NCBI RefSeq assembly: GCF_001509475.1
Contig: NZ_LLZG01000368.1
Location: 1-53,878, forward strand
Direction: 5' to 3'
Length of the DNA stretch: 53,878 bases
Source: Streptomyces regalis
GTDB lineage: Bacteria; Actinomycetota; Actinomycetes; Streptomycetales; Streptomycetaceae
Position 1 is the first letter of the stretch; every line of letters begins with the position of its first letter. A program made the translations under genes and the position numbers. Positions 29,204 through 35,883 of the stretch are shown one piece after another. The notes below the pieces were generated by a model. The model was given only the letters and a program-made list of their open reading frames with translations, was not told the DNA's origin and did not search any database.

Positions 29204-30396
29204 TCTCTGTCTCCTTCGGTCACGGGAAGCGTGGCGCGTACGACCCAGATCTTGCCGTCGATCGAGTCCCGGTCCTCGTCGGGGCCGGCCTCGAACGTGC
29301 CGCCCAGCAGCTCGACCCGCTCCCGCATCCCGACCAGACCGGCACCCGAGCCGGGCGCGCGGGGCCCGTCCCGGTCGCCGCCGAACGGGCTGGTCACGGC
29401 GACGGTGAGGCAGCCGTCCCGGTGCGCCAACGCGACCCTGACCCTGCCGGGGGAGGCGTGCTTGAGGGCGTTGGTCAGGGACTCCTGGACGATGCGGTAG
29501 GCGGCGAGCTCGACCGGGGCGGGGACGGCGGCGCAGGAGGCGTCGAGGGTGACGTCGAGGCCGTTGGTGCGGGCGCCCTCGACCAGCGCGTCGAGGCCGT
29601 CGAGCGTGGGGGCGGCGACCGGCTCGTTGTCGCCGCTGGAGTCGCGCAGGATGCCGATGAGCCGGCGCATCTCGGCGAGCCCCTGCACGCTGTTCTCGCG
29701 GATGACGGACAGGGCCTCCTGGGAGGTCTTCGGGTCGTCCAGGGAGAGCGCGGCCGTGGAGTGGATGGCGATGGCGGAGAGATGGTTGGCGACCATGTCG
29801 TGCAACTCGCGTGCCATGCGGGCGCGTTCCGAGGTGACGGCCTGGGTGCGGTCCATCTCGGCCAGCAGTGCGGTCTGTTCGGCGCGCAGGCGGGCGGCCT
29901 CGGCGGCGTCGCGGTGGTTGCGCACGATCCAGCCGGTGGCGGCGGGCCCGTACGCCACGATCCCGACGACCACGCCGATCAGCAGTGCCTCCGGAACGCG
30001 CCACACCGCGAACGGCACCAGCGTTCCGGCCACCGTGAGCAGACCGGTGATCCACTGGATACGGCGGGCCGAGGCGAGCGGGCCGTACAGCACGGCCGCG
30101 TAGACGATGTCGGTGAACATCAGGATCGTGGCCAGGCTGCCCTGGGTCACGACGTCCACGCAGATCGCGGGCGTGCCGATCAGCAGGGCTGTGCGGGGGG
30201 CCGTCCGACGCAGCAGCTCGCAGCCGGCCATCACGGTGAGCGGCACCAGGATCGGCCAAGGGCCGTCGAAGAGCGTGATCGGATCTTTGGCGGGCCGCGT
30301 GGCCAGGCCGATGCCCGCCAGCAGCAGGCCGCCGAGCAGCCCGCCGAGGGCGATGTGCACGTCGAAGCGGTGCGGGCGGGGCAGTCGTACGGCCAT
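29200..30396 (-). CDS. DesK/NarX-type sensor histidine kinase
   Basis: Membrane sensor that phosphorylates the overlapping response regulator. About 398 residues from ATG 30396 (MAVRLPRPHRFDVH). The N-terminal 150 residues hold 4-6 membrane helices with little extracellular sequence, so sensing is probably within the membrane. The HisKA_3 dimerisation motif ERARMARELHDMVANHLSAI carries phospho-acceptor His199. The ATPase domain has the G box GSGAGLVGMRERVELLGG. A longer start at 30459 is possible but lacks a clear ribosome-binding site. The signal is unknown. Confidence 0.92.
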   Translation of the reverse strand: MAVRLPRPHRFDVHIALGGLLGGLLLAGIGLATRPAKDPITLFDGPWPILVPLTVMAGCELLRRTAPRTALLIGTPAICVDVVTQGSLATILMFTDIVYAAVLYGPLASARRIQWITGLLTVAGTLVPFAVWRVPEALLIGVVVGIVAYGPAATGWIVRNHRDAAEAARLRAEQTALLAEMDRTQAVTSERARMARELHDMVANHLSAIAIHSTAALSLDDPKTSQEALSVIRENSVQGLAEMRRLIGILRDSSGDNEPVAAPTLDGLDALVEGARTNGLDVTLDASCAAVPAPVELAAYRIVQESLTNALKHASPGRVRVALAHRDGCLTVAVTSPFGGDRDGPRAPGSGAGLVGMRERVELLGGTFEAGPDEDRDSIDGKIWVVRATLPVTEGDRE

Positions 30397-30548
30397 GTCT
30401 CCATCCAACACGGGCCGGGAGCTCACCGCTTGATGCTCGCGAAGGGTCCTGGACTGCATCTTTCGATGTACCGCCAGTTCGTCACCGCCGATGACGAAAG
30501 CGGCCGGTCCCGCCGGGAGCCTGGAAAGGTGACCGAAGGGAGCAAGTC

Positions 30549-31136
30549 GTGATAGTGGCCCTCATCATCGCCTGCGAGGTCGGCTTCTGGGTGCTGCTGG
30601 CCCTGGGCCTCGCCGTCCGCTACCTGCTGAAGTGGCGCCGTACGAGCGTGGTGCTGCTGCTGTGCGAGCCGGTGCTGGAGCTGGTCCTGTTCGTCGCGAC
30701 GGCGATCGACCTGAAGAACGGCGCCGAGCCGGGCTGGGAGCACGGTCTGGCCGCGCTCTACATCGGCTACACCGTCGCCTTCGGCCACTACACGATCCGC
30801 TGGCTCGACGGCCACGCCGCCCACCGCCTGGGCGGCGCCCCGCCCCCGCAGAAGCCGCCCCGCTACGGTCGCGCCCGCGCCCGCCACGAGGCCAAGCTGT
30901 GGATGCGGGCGGTGTACGGGGGCGCGGTCGCCCTGGGCCTGCTCCAGCTGGCCGTCTGGTACGTCGGCGACTCCGGGGACGTCAGCTCCCTGCGCGCCTT
31001 CCAGTGGGTGGCGATCCGCACGGTCGGCATCTACGGCCTGATCGCGCTGGGGTACTGGATCTGGCCGAAGAAGGCCCCCGCCGGCGCCGAGGAGGAGTCC
31101 CGGCTCACGACCGGCAAGGAGCGTGTCCGGTCATGA
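30549..31136 (+). CDS. polytopic membrane protein of unknown function
   Basis: A 195-residue protein with about five hydrophobic helices (around 1-22, 30-52, 60-80, 120-142 and 155-176) and a basic loop KPPRYGRARARHEAKLWMRA between helices 3 and 4. I do not recognise a family motif. The GTG start at 30549 follows GAAGGGAGC. It is divergent from the histidine kinase and overlaps the next small gene by 4 bases (ATGA), so those two are probably co-expressed. Confidence 0.8.
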   Translation: MIVALIIACEVGFWVLLALGLAVRYLLKWRRTSVVLLLCEPVLELVLFVATAIDLKNGAEPGWEHGLAALYIGYTVAFGHYTIRWLDGHAAHRLGGAPPPQKPPRYGRARARHEAKLWMRAVYGGAVALGLLQLAVWYVGDSGDVSSLRAFQWVAIRTVGIYGLIALGYWIWPKKAPAGAEEESRLTTGKERVRS

Positions 31137-31321
31137 GCCAGGCGTCGAAGAACCTGCTGGAAGGCATCGTCACCTTCTTGATCGGCCTGCCGCTGTGGTT
31201 GTTCACCGCGGACGTGGACGTGCCGGTCGTCACGCTGACGAAGGTGGGTCTGGTGATGATGTGTGGCGGCGGTGCCCTCGTCCTCGTAGGCCTGTACCGG
31301 CGGGTGCGCGAGAACCGCTAG
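31133..31321 (+). CDS. 62-residue membrane protein of unknown function
   Basis: Starts at ATG 31133 inside the end of the upstream membrane gene. The sequence NLLEGIVTFLIGLPLWLFTA and VGLVMMCGGGALVLVGLYRR gives two membrane helices with a short loop. Its stop TAG (31319-31321) coincides with the stop of a relic copy of the adenosyltransferase 3' end on the other strand, showing that these two genes once ended tail to tail. Function unknown. Confidence 0.75.
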   Translation: MSQASKNLLEGIVTFLIGLPLWLFTADVDVPVVTLTKVGLVMMCGGGALVLVGLYRRVRENR

Positions 31322-31382
31322 CGCTCCCCACCGGGGACCCAGAGGATGTCGCCCTCGGACTCGTTCGCCGTCCTCGCGAGGA
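31321..31382 (-). pseudogene. relic duplicate of the adenosyltransferase gene 3' end
   Basis: 62 bases that align with 31520-31581, the end of the intact gene, with 6 mismatches (about 90 percent identity). Reading the minus strand gives RTANESEGDILWVPGGER followed by TAG; the intact gene ends RTANKSEGDVLWVPGGER followed by TGA. It is too short to be a gene and is detached from the rest by the insert at 31383-31519. Confidence 0.8.
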
Positions 31383-31519
31383 CGCTGCATTTTCCGGGGG
31401 CCGACCCCCGGGCCCCCGGCCGGGGGCCGGTGTCCCCGGCGCCGGTTGCGGGGGACCCGGGGGTTTCGCCGTTGGAGCGGGCGTAAGCCGGATGGCCCGG
31501 TCGGTGGCCGGTTTGGTCA
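31383..31519. repeat. GC-rich insert between two copies of a gene tail
   Basis: 137 bases bounded by the 62-bp imperfect direct repeats. It starts with a G5/C5 hairpin, CCGGGGG (31394-31400) / CCCCCGG (31405-31411), followed by more C5/G5 runs, similar to the elements at 12714 and 21345. The last three bases supply the present TGA stop of the adenosyltransferase gene. No gene is visible. Confidence 0.6.
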
Positions 31520-32089
31520 GCGTTCGCCGCCGGGGACCCAGAGGACGTCGCCCTCGGACTTGTTCGCCGTCCTCGCCAGGATGAACAGCAGGTCCGACAG
31601 GCGGTTGAGGTAGGTCGCCGTCAGCGGGTTCATCACCTCGCCGTGCACCTCCAGTGCCGCCCACGTCGAGCGCTCCGCCCGGCGTACGACCGTGCAGGCC
31701 TGGTGCAGGAGGGCGGCGCCCGGCGTGCCGCCCGGAAGGATGAAGGAGCGCAGCTTCTCCAACTGCTCGTTGAAGCGGTCGCAGTCCGCCTCCAGCTTGT
31801 CGATGTAGAACTGCTCGACCCGCAGGGGCGGGAACTCCGGGTTCTCCACCACCGGCGTAGACAGGTCCGCACCCACGTCGAACAGGTCGTTCTGCACGCG
31901 GGTGAGGACCTTGACGATCTCCTCGTCGAGCCCGCCCAGTGCGATCGCCGTGCCGATCACCGCGTTCGCCTCGTTGGCGTCGGCGTACGCGGAGATCCGC
32001 AGATCGGTCTTGGCGACCCGGCTCATGTCGCCGAGGGCGGTGGTGCCCTGGTCGCCGGTCCTGGTGTAGATGCGCGTCAGATTGACCAT
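31517..32089 (-). CDS. pduO: ATP:cob(I)alamin adenosyltransferase, PduO type
   Basis: Transfers the adenosyl group of ATP to cob(I)alamin, making coenzyme B12 for enzymes such as methylmalonyl-CoA mutase. The 190-residue protein shows the ATP-binding N-terminus YTRTGDQGTTALGDMSRVAK, the DANEANAVIG segment, and the RRAERSTWAAL motif of the trimeric PduO family. ATG 32089 starts MVNLTRIYTRTGDQG. The 3' end appears to have been replaced or duplicated: a diverged copy of its last 19 codons remains 137 bases downstream. Epimerase and MeaB genes of the same pathway lie at 50.9 and 52.7 kb. Confidence 0.94.
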   Translation of the reverse strand: MVNLTRIYTRTGDQGTTALGDMSRVAKTDLRISAYADANEANAVIGTAIALGGLDEEIVKVLTRVQNDLFDVGADLSTPVVENPEFPPLRVEQFYIDKLEADCDRFNEQLEKLRSFILPGGTPGAALLHQACTVVRRAERSTWAALEVHGEVMNPLTATYLNRLSDLLFILARTANKSEGDVLWVPGGER

Positions 32090-32102
32090 ATGGCCAGCGT
32101 AG

Positions 32103-32768
32103 TTACGCTCCGGCGGTTCGGAACACGCGTGTGCCGACTGTCACGGCCAGTGCGGTGAAGGCGAGCACGACGAGGACCCCGTACAGCATGTGCGCCGTCG
32201 CGTACGAGCCGACGTACGCGTCCCGCACCGCGTCCACCAGATAGCGGAACGGCACGAAGTGGGAGAGGACATCCAGCCACCTCGGCCCCAGCGTCATCGG
32301 CAGCATCAGGCCCGACAGGAGCATCATCGGCATCGTCATGGCGTTGATCGCCGGGCCGAACTCCTGCGGTGTGCGGACCTTCATGGCCAGCGCGTACGAC
32401 AGTGAGGCCAGCGACACCGTCAGCAGCGCGACGAACGCGAAGCCGATCAGCACGCCGGGCACCGGCGCCCGCAGCCCCATCACCAGCGACGCCAGCACCA
32501 GCAGCACCGCCTGGAACACGAACACGGTGGCGTCGCGCAGAACGCGCCCCAGCAGGAGGGCGAGGCGGCTGACGGGAGTCACCCGCATCCGCTCCACCAC
32601 GCCCTGGTCCTGCTCGATGATGATCGTGAAGCCCGCGAACGAGGCCCCGAACAAGCCGAGTTGGAGCAGCAGCCCGGGCACCAGCACGCCGAAGAGCAGG
32701 GCGAAGCGGGAGCGCAGGGACTGGCGCAGGTAGCGGCCGTAGATCAGCGCGGTGTCGTGAAGCAGCAT
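32103..32768 (-). CDS. ABC-2 type (DrrB-like) export permease, probably internally deleted
   Basis: A 221-residue membrane protein resembling drug-export permeases. Family features include GFTIIIEQDQGVVERMRVTP, SRLALLLGRVLRDAT and MMLLSGLMLPMTLGPRWLDV. Such proteins are usually about 250-280 residues, with a first helix and an extracellular loop before a (L)VPGLLLQLGLFG segment. Here LLFGVLVPGLLLQLG joins the N-terminal stretch directly to that segment, so some 25-35 residues seem to be missing in frame. It ends 13 bases before the adenosyltransferase start and follows the damaged ATPase gene by 12 bases. It may be non-functional. Confidence 0.8.
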   Translation of the reverse strand: MLLHDTALIYGRYLRQSLRSRFALLFGVLVPGLLLQLGLFGASFAGFTIIIEQDQGVVERMRVTPVSRLALLLGRVLRDATVFVFQAVLLVLASLVMGLRAPVPGVLIGFAFVALLTVSLASLSYALAMKVRTPQEFGPAINAMTMPMMLLSGLMLPMTLGPRWLDVLSHFVPFRYLVDAVRDAYVGSYATAHMLYGVLVVLAFTALAVTVGTRVFRTAGA

Positions 32769-32780
32769 CGTCGAGGGGTC

Positions 32781-33490
32781 CTATACGGCTACGGGGGCGG
32801 CGTCGGCCGGCTTGGCGCTGCGGCCGGTGATGGCGAGGAACGTGTCCTGCAGGGAGGCGTCGATCGAGCCGCCGTACCGCAGCTTCAGTGCGCTCGGCGT
32901 GCCCTCCGCCACGACCGTGCCCTTGTCGACGACGACCAGGCGGTCCGAGAGGGCGTCGGCCTCGTCGAGGTAGTGCGTGGTCAGGAAGACGGTCGTGCGG
33001 TGCTCGTCGCGCAGGCGCCTGATCAGGTCCCACCGGTCGGCCCGGCTGCCCGGGTCGAGGCCGGTCGTCGGCTCGTCGAGGAACAGGACCTTCGGGCGGT
33101 GGGTGAGCGCCATCGCGATGTCGAGGCGGCGCCGCTGGCCGCCGGAGAGGGCGCCGGCCTTGCGGTCGAGGAGCTCGGTCAGGCCCAGGTCGCGGGCCAA
33201 CTCCTCGGCACGCCGGGCCGCCTGCGTCTTCGCCAGGCGGTACAGGCGGCCCTGGGTGACGAGTTCCTCCCGCACGGAGATCTGCGGGTCGACCCCGCCC
33301 GACTGGGCCACATATCCGCACGCCCGGCGCACCCCGGCGGGGTCGGTCGCGAGATCGCAGCCCGCCACGGTGGCCGCGCCCCCGGTAGGCGCCAGCAACG
33401 TCGTCAGCATCCGCAGCGTCGTCGTCTTGCCCGCCCCGTTCGGCCCAGGAAGCCGAGGATCTCGCCCTCACGGACGGCCAGGTCGATGCC
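32781..33490 (-). pseudogene. ABC exporter ATPase, frameshifted in the P-loop and 5'-truncated
   Basis: The open part (from an internal ATG at 33410) keeps the ABC signature LSGGQRRRLDIAMAL, Walker B VLFLDEPTTGLDP and the switch histidine LTTHYLDEAD, but has no Walker A. Upstream, the minus strand reads GIDLAVREGEILGFLG, then loses frame: GGCCGAACGGGG stands where GGCCCGAACGGGG would encode GPNGAGKTTTLRM. One C is missing (a G at 33442-33443 on the plus strand). Further upstream, similarity stops at about 33490, so the first 20-25 codons and start are absent. Pairs with the permease at 32103. It is a true pseudogene or a sequencing/assembly fault. Confidence 0.75.
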
Positions 33491-33522
33491 GCGTGTCCCT
33501 GGCGGGCGGCCTGAGCCGTGAG

Positions 33523-33549
33523 CTGGGCGGGCGCTTCGCGCCCGCCCAG
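33523..33549. repeat. perfect 12-bp hairpin at the ABC/TetR junction
   Basis: CTGGGCGGGCGC (33523-33534), loop TTC, GCGCCCGCCCAG (33538-33549), followed directly by GGATCC. It occupies the place where the divergent 5' ends and promoters of the ATPase and TetR genes should be. Confidence 0.8.
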
Positions 33550-33567
33550 GATCCGGTTCTCCCGCCG

Positions 33568-34098
33568 GAGGCATCCGCGGCCGACGTGTCCGTCAACACC
33601 GTCTACAACTACTTCCCGGCCAAGGAGGACCTCTTCTTCGACCGCTCCGCCGGCGTCGTCGAGCAGCTGTCGCGCTGGGTCCGCGCCCGGGACAAGGGCG
33701 AGTCGGCCGCCCGCGCCGTGCTGCGCGAGCTGCGCGCCGAGGCCGAGGCGGTCTCGCCCCGGCTCGGCCTCATGGAGGGCTACGACCGCTTCATGCGCGT
33801 CATCCACGAGGCGCCGCCGCTGCGCTCCCGGCTGTGGAGCCTTCAGCAGGAGATCCACGACCACCTCGAAGCCACCCTCCGCGAGGAGGCCGGCGCGCCC
33901 GACGGCGACCCGCTGCCGGGCCTGATCGCGGGTCAGATCGCCTGGACCCATCAGACGGTCTTCGTCACCGTCGGCCGGGAGATGCTCAAGGGGCGCAATC
34001 CGGACGAAGTATCACGTGAGGTACTCGTGCTTCTCGACGACATCGAGGAGCTGTTGAGCGAGAAGGTGCTCAACTACGCCGTCCGTGGCGCTCAATGA
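33568..34098 (+). pseudogene. TetR-family regulator, N-terminally truncated
   Basis: The reading frame from about 33568 gives EASAADVSVNTVYNYFPAKE, the recognition helix end of a TetR DNA-binding domain, and then an intact ligand-binding domain to TGA 34098. A normal TetR has some 30-40 residues before this point (helix 1 and most of helix 2); here they are missing and the upstream DNA is unrelated. The only nearby start, GTG 33586, would give a 170-residue protein with half a DNA-binding domain. It is divergent from the broken ATPase gene, which it would normally regulate. Function as a repressor is doubtful. Confidence 0.72.
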
Positions 34099-34235
34099 CC
34101 CGTGCCGGTGTGATGTCCGTCAGATGAGACGTGACTCGCGTTACTAAGCGGTCACACAGTCCCTCACGAGCGCTAAGGTCCGCCGAAGAGGCAACCTAAA
34201 CAGGGTGTAAGGCGTTTCAAAGGGGAGTCGCAACA

Positions 34236-35084
34236 GTGGCACGGAAGCTTGCCGTCATCGGCGCCGGCTTGATGGGTTCCGGGATCGCCCAGGTCTCCGC
34301 TCAGGCGGGGTGGGACGTGGTCCTGCGTGACGTCACCGACGAGGCGCTGAAGCGAGGCACCGACGGCATCAAGGCGTCGTACGACAAGTTCGTCAGCAAG
34401 GGCAAGCTGGAGGCGCACGACGCCGACGCCGCCCTCGCCCGTATCACCGCGACCACCGACCTGGACGCCGCCGCCGACGCGGATGTCGTCGTCGAGGCCG
34501 TCTTCGAGAAGCTCGAGGTCAAGCACGAGATCTTCCGCGCGCTCGACAAGATCGTGCGCGACGACACCGTGCTCGCCTCCAACACCTCCGCCATCCCGAT
34601 CACCAAGATCGCGGCGGCCACCGAGCGCCCCGAGCGGGTCGTCGGTGTCCACTTCTTCTCGCCGGTGCCGATGATGCAACTCGTCGAGCTGGTCCGCGGC
34701 TACAAGACGAGCGACGAAACCCTCGCCACCGCACGGGAGTTCGCCGAGTCCGTCGGCAAGACCTGCATCGTCGTCAACCGGGACGTCGCCGGCTTCGTCA
34801 CCACCCGGCTCATCTCGGCGCTCGTCGTTGAGGCCACCAAGCTCTACGAGTCGGGTGTCGCCACCGCCGAGGACATCGACCTCGCTTGCAAGCTGGGCTT
34901 CGGTCATGCCATGGGCCCGCTCGCCACGGCCGACCTCACCGGCGTCGACATTCTGCTGCACGCCACGAGCAACATCTACACCGAGTCCCAGGACGAGAAG
35001 TTCGCCCCGCCGGAGCTGATGCGCCGGATGGTGGACGCAGGTGACATCGGACGCAAGAGCGGGCAAGGCTTTTACAGCTACTGA
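34236..35084 (+). CDS. 3-hydroxybutyryl-CoA dehydrogenase
   Basis: NAD(P)-dependent oxidoreductase acting on 3-hydroxyacyl-CoA/acetoacetyl-CoA, 282 residues, single-function type. The Rossmann loop is IGAGLMGSGIAQ (residues 8-19). The catalytic region is GVHFFSPVPMMQLVELV with the active-site His, and the C-terminal dimerisation domain has GFGHAMGPLATADLTG. The GTG start at 34236 follows AGGGGAGTCGCAACA. It could act with the thiolase at 51474 in butyrate or ethylmalonyl-CoA metabolism. It is followed by two stem-loops and appears monocistronic. Confidence 0.93.
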   Translation: MARKLAVIGAGLMGSGIAQVSAQAGWDVVLRDVTDEALKRGTDGIKASYDKFVSKGKLEAHDADAALARITATTDLDAAADADVVVEAVFEKLEVKHEIFRALDKIVRDDTVLASNTSAIPITKIAAATERPERVVGVHFFSPVPMMQLVELVRGYKTSDETLATAREFAESVGKTCIVVNRDVAGFVTTRLISALVVEATKLYESGVATAEDIDLACKLGFGHAMGPLATADLTGVDILLHATSNIYTESQDEKFAPPELMRRMVDAGDIGRKSGQGFYSY

Positions 35085-35113
35085 GCTTTCGTAAAGCACC
35101 GCACAGTCCCCTG

Positions 35114-35196
35114 ATCGCGTCACGCGATGGGGTGAATTCGGTATCGGTTCGCTTACAGACGGCAACCTCTGACCGCTCAACGGAGTCAGAGGTTGC
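35114..35196 (+). terminator. two stem-loops after the dehydrogenase gene
   Basis: First, ATCGCG-TCA-CGCGAT (35114-35128), flanked by CCCC and GGGG. Second, a perfect 12-bp stem GCAACCTCTGAC (35162-35173) / GTCAGAGGTTGC (35185-35196). Both lie before the STAS gene. A CACAGC-type tandem stretch follows at about 35230-35255. No gene is visible in the gap. Confidence 0.65.
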
Positions 35197-35298
35197 ATCA
35201 CCGGCCACAGCGAAGACTCGTAGCAAACACAGGCACAGCCACAGCCACAGACGCAGACAACGCATCGCGGAGCACGAACGCACGCTTGGGGAGCGCAT

Positions 35299-35622
35299 AT
35301 GCACATCAGGGGCGACCACGCCGAACTGGTCGTCGGGGGCGTCCTCGACGTCCGCAGCGCGGCGGACGCCCGTACGGTCCTGCACTCGGCCGTCGACGAC
35401 GGAGTCGGCGATCTGGTGCTCGACCTGTCCGAGCTGGACTCCTGGGACGCCACCGGACTCGGGGTGATCATGGGGGCCCACCGGCGGGCCGGCCGCTGCG
35501 GCCGGCGCCTGGTGCTGCGCGGCGTACCGCCGCAGATGCAGCGCCTGCTGGTGGCCACCCGGCTGCACCGGATCCTGGCGATCGAGGGCGGCATCGGGGT
35601 GGAGTCCCTGCCCCGGGTGTGA
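35299..35622 (+). CDS. STAS-domain protein (anti-sigma factor antagonist type)
   Basis: A 107-residue single STAS domain like SpoIIAA/RsbV, which bind anti-sigma kinases and are controlled by phosphorylation of a serine in DSSGLG. Here the site reads DSWDATGLGVIMGAH, so the acceptor is Thr52. The strand-helix pattern VLDVRSAADARTVLHSAVDD and LVLDLSELDSWDATGLG is typical. ATG 35299 follows TTGGGGAGCGCAT. No sigma factor or anti-sigma kinase is adjacent; the next gene encodes a membrane-anchored ATPase-like protein, 262 bases away. Confidence 0.88.
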   Translation: MHIRGDHAELVVGGVLDVRSAADARTVLHSAVDDGVGDLVLDLSELDSWDATGLGVIMGAHRRAGRCGRRLVLRGVPPQMQRLLVATRLHRILAIEGGIGVESLPRV

Positions 35623-35883
35623 CGCCCGGCACGGGTGGGGCGGGACCGTCGGACGTTCCGACTGCGAAGCGCACGTCGGGCACAATCCTCACGAGACTGT
35701 GACGTCTCGGACGGCGCGGTACCCCGACCTGTCGTAGATACTGTGCGAAGGTTTAGGGTTCGGCTGCCCGCCGACTAGACAAACCCCTTCGAGCGGGCCC
35801 GGACCAGAAGCGACAGCGCGGTGTGCAAAGGCCGGGAGGGGCCAGGACCCGCAGCACACGACGCTTTTGGGGGGCATGAAGCT

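Noticed and set aside
32781..33410. A short stand-alone ABC ATPase starting at ATG 33410
   Set aside because: It would lack Walker A, and the missing motif is present immediately upstream in another frame, so a frameshifted gene explains it better.
33550..33555. GGATCC beside the hairpin and again at the window end as cloning-site evidence
   Set aside because: GGATCC is only 6 bases and occurs elsewhere here (for example about 5364), so it does not prove a cloning join, although a join cannot be excluded at 33550.
32977..34098. A single 373-residue protein ending in the TetR domain
   Set aside because: The first 200 residues are the antisense of the ABC ATPase gene; only the part after about 33568 resembles a real protein.
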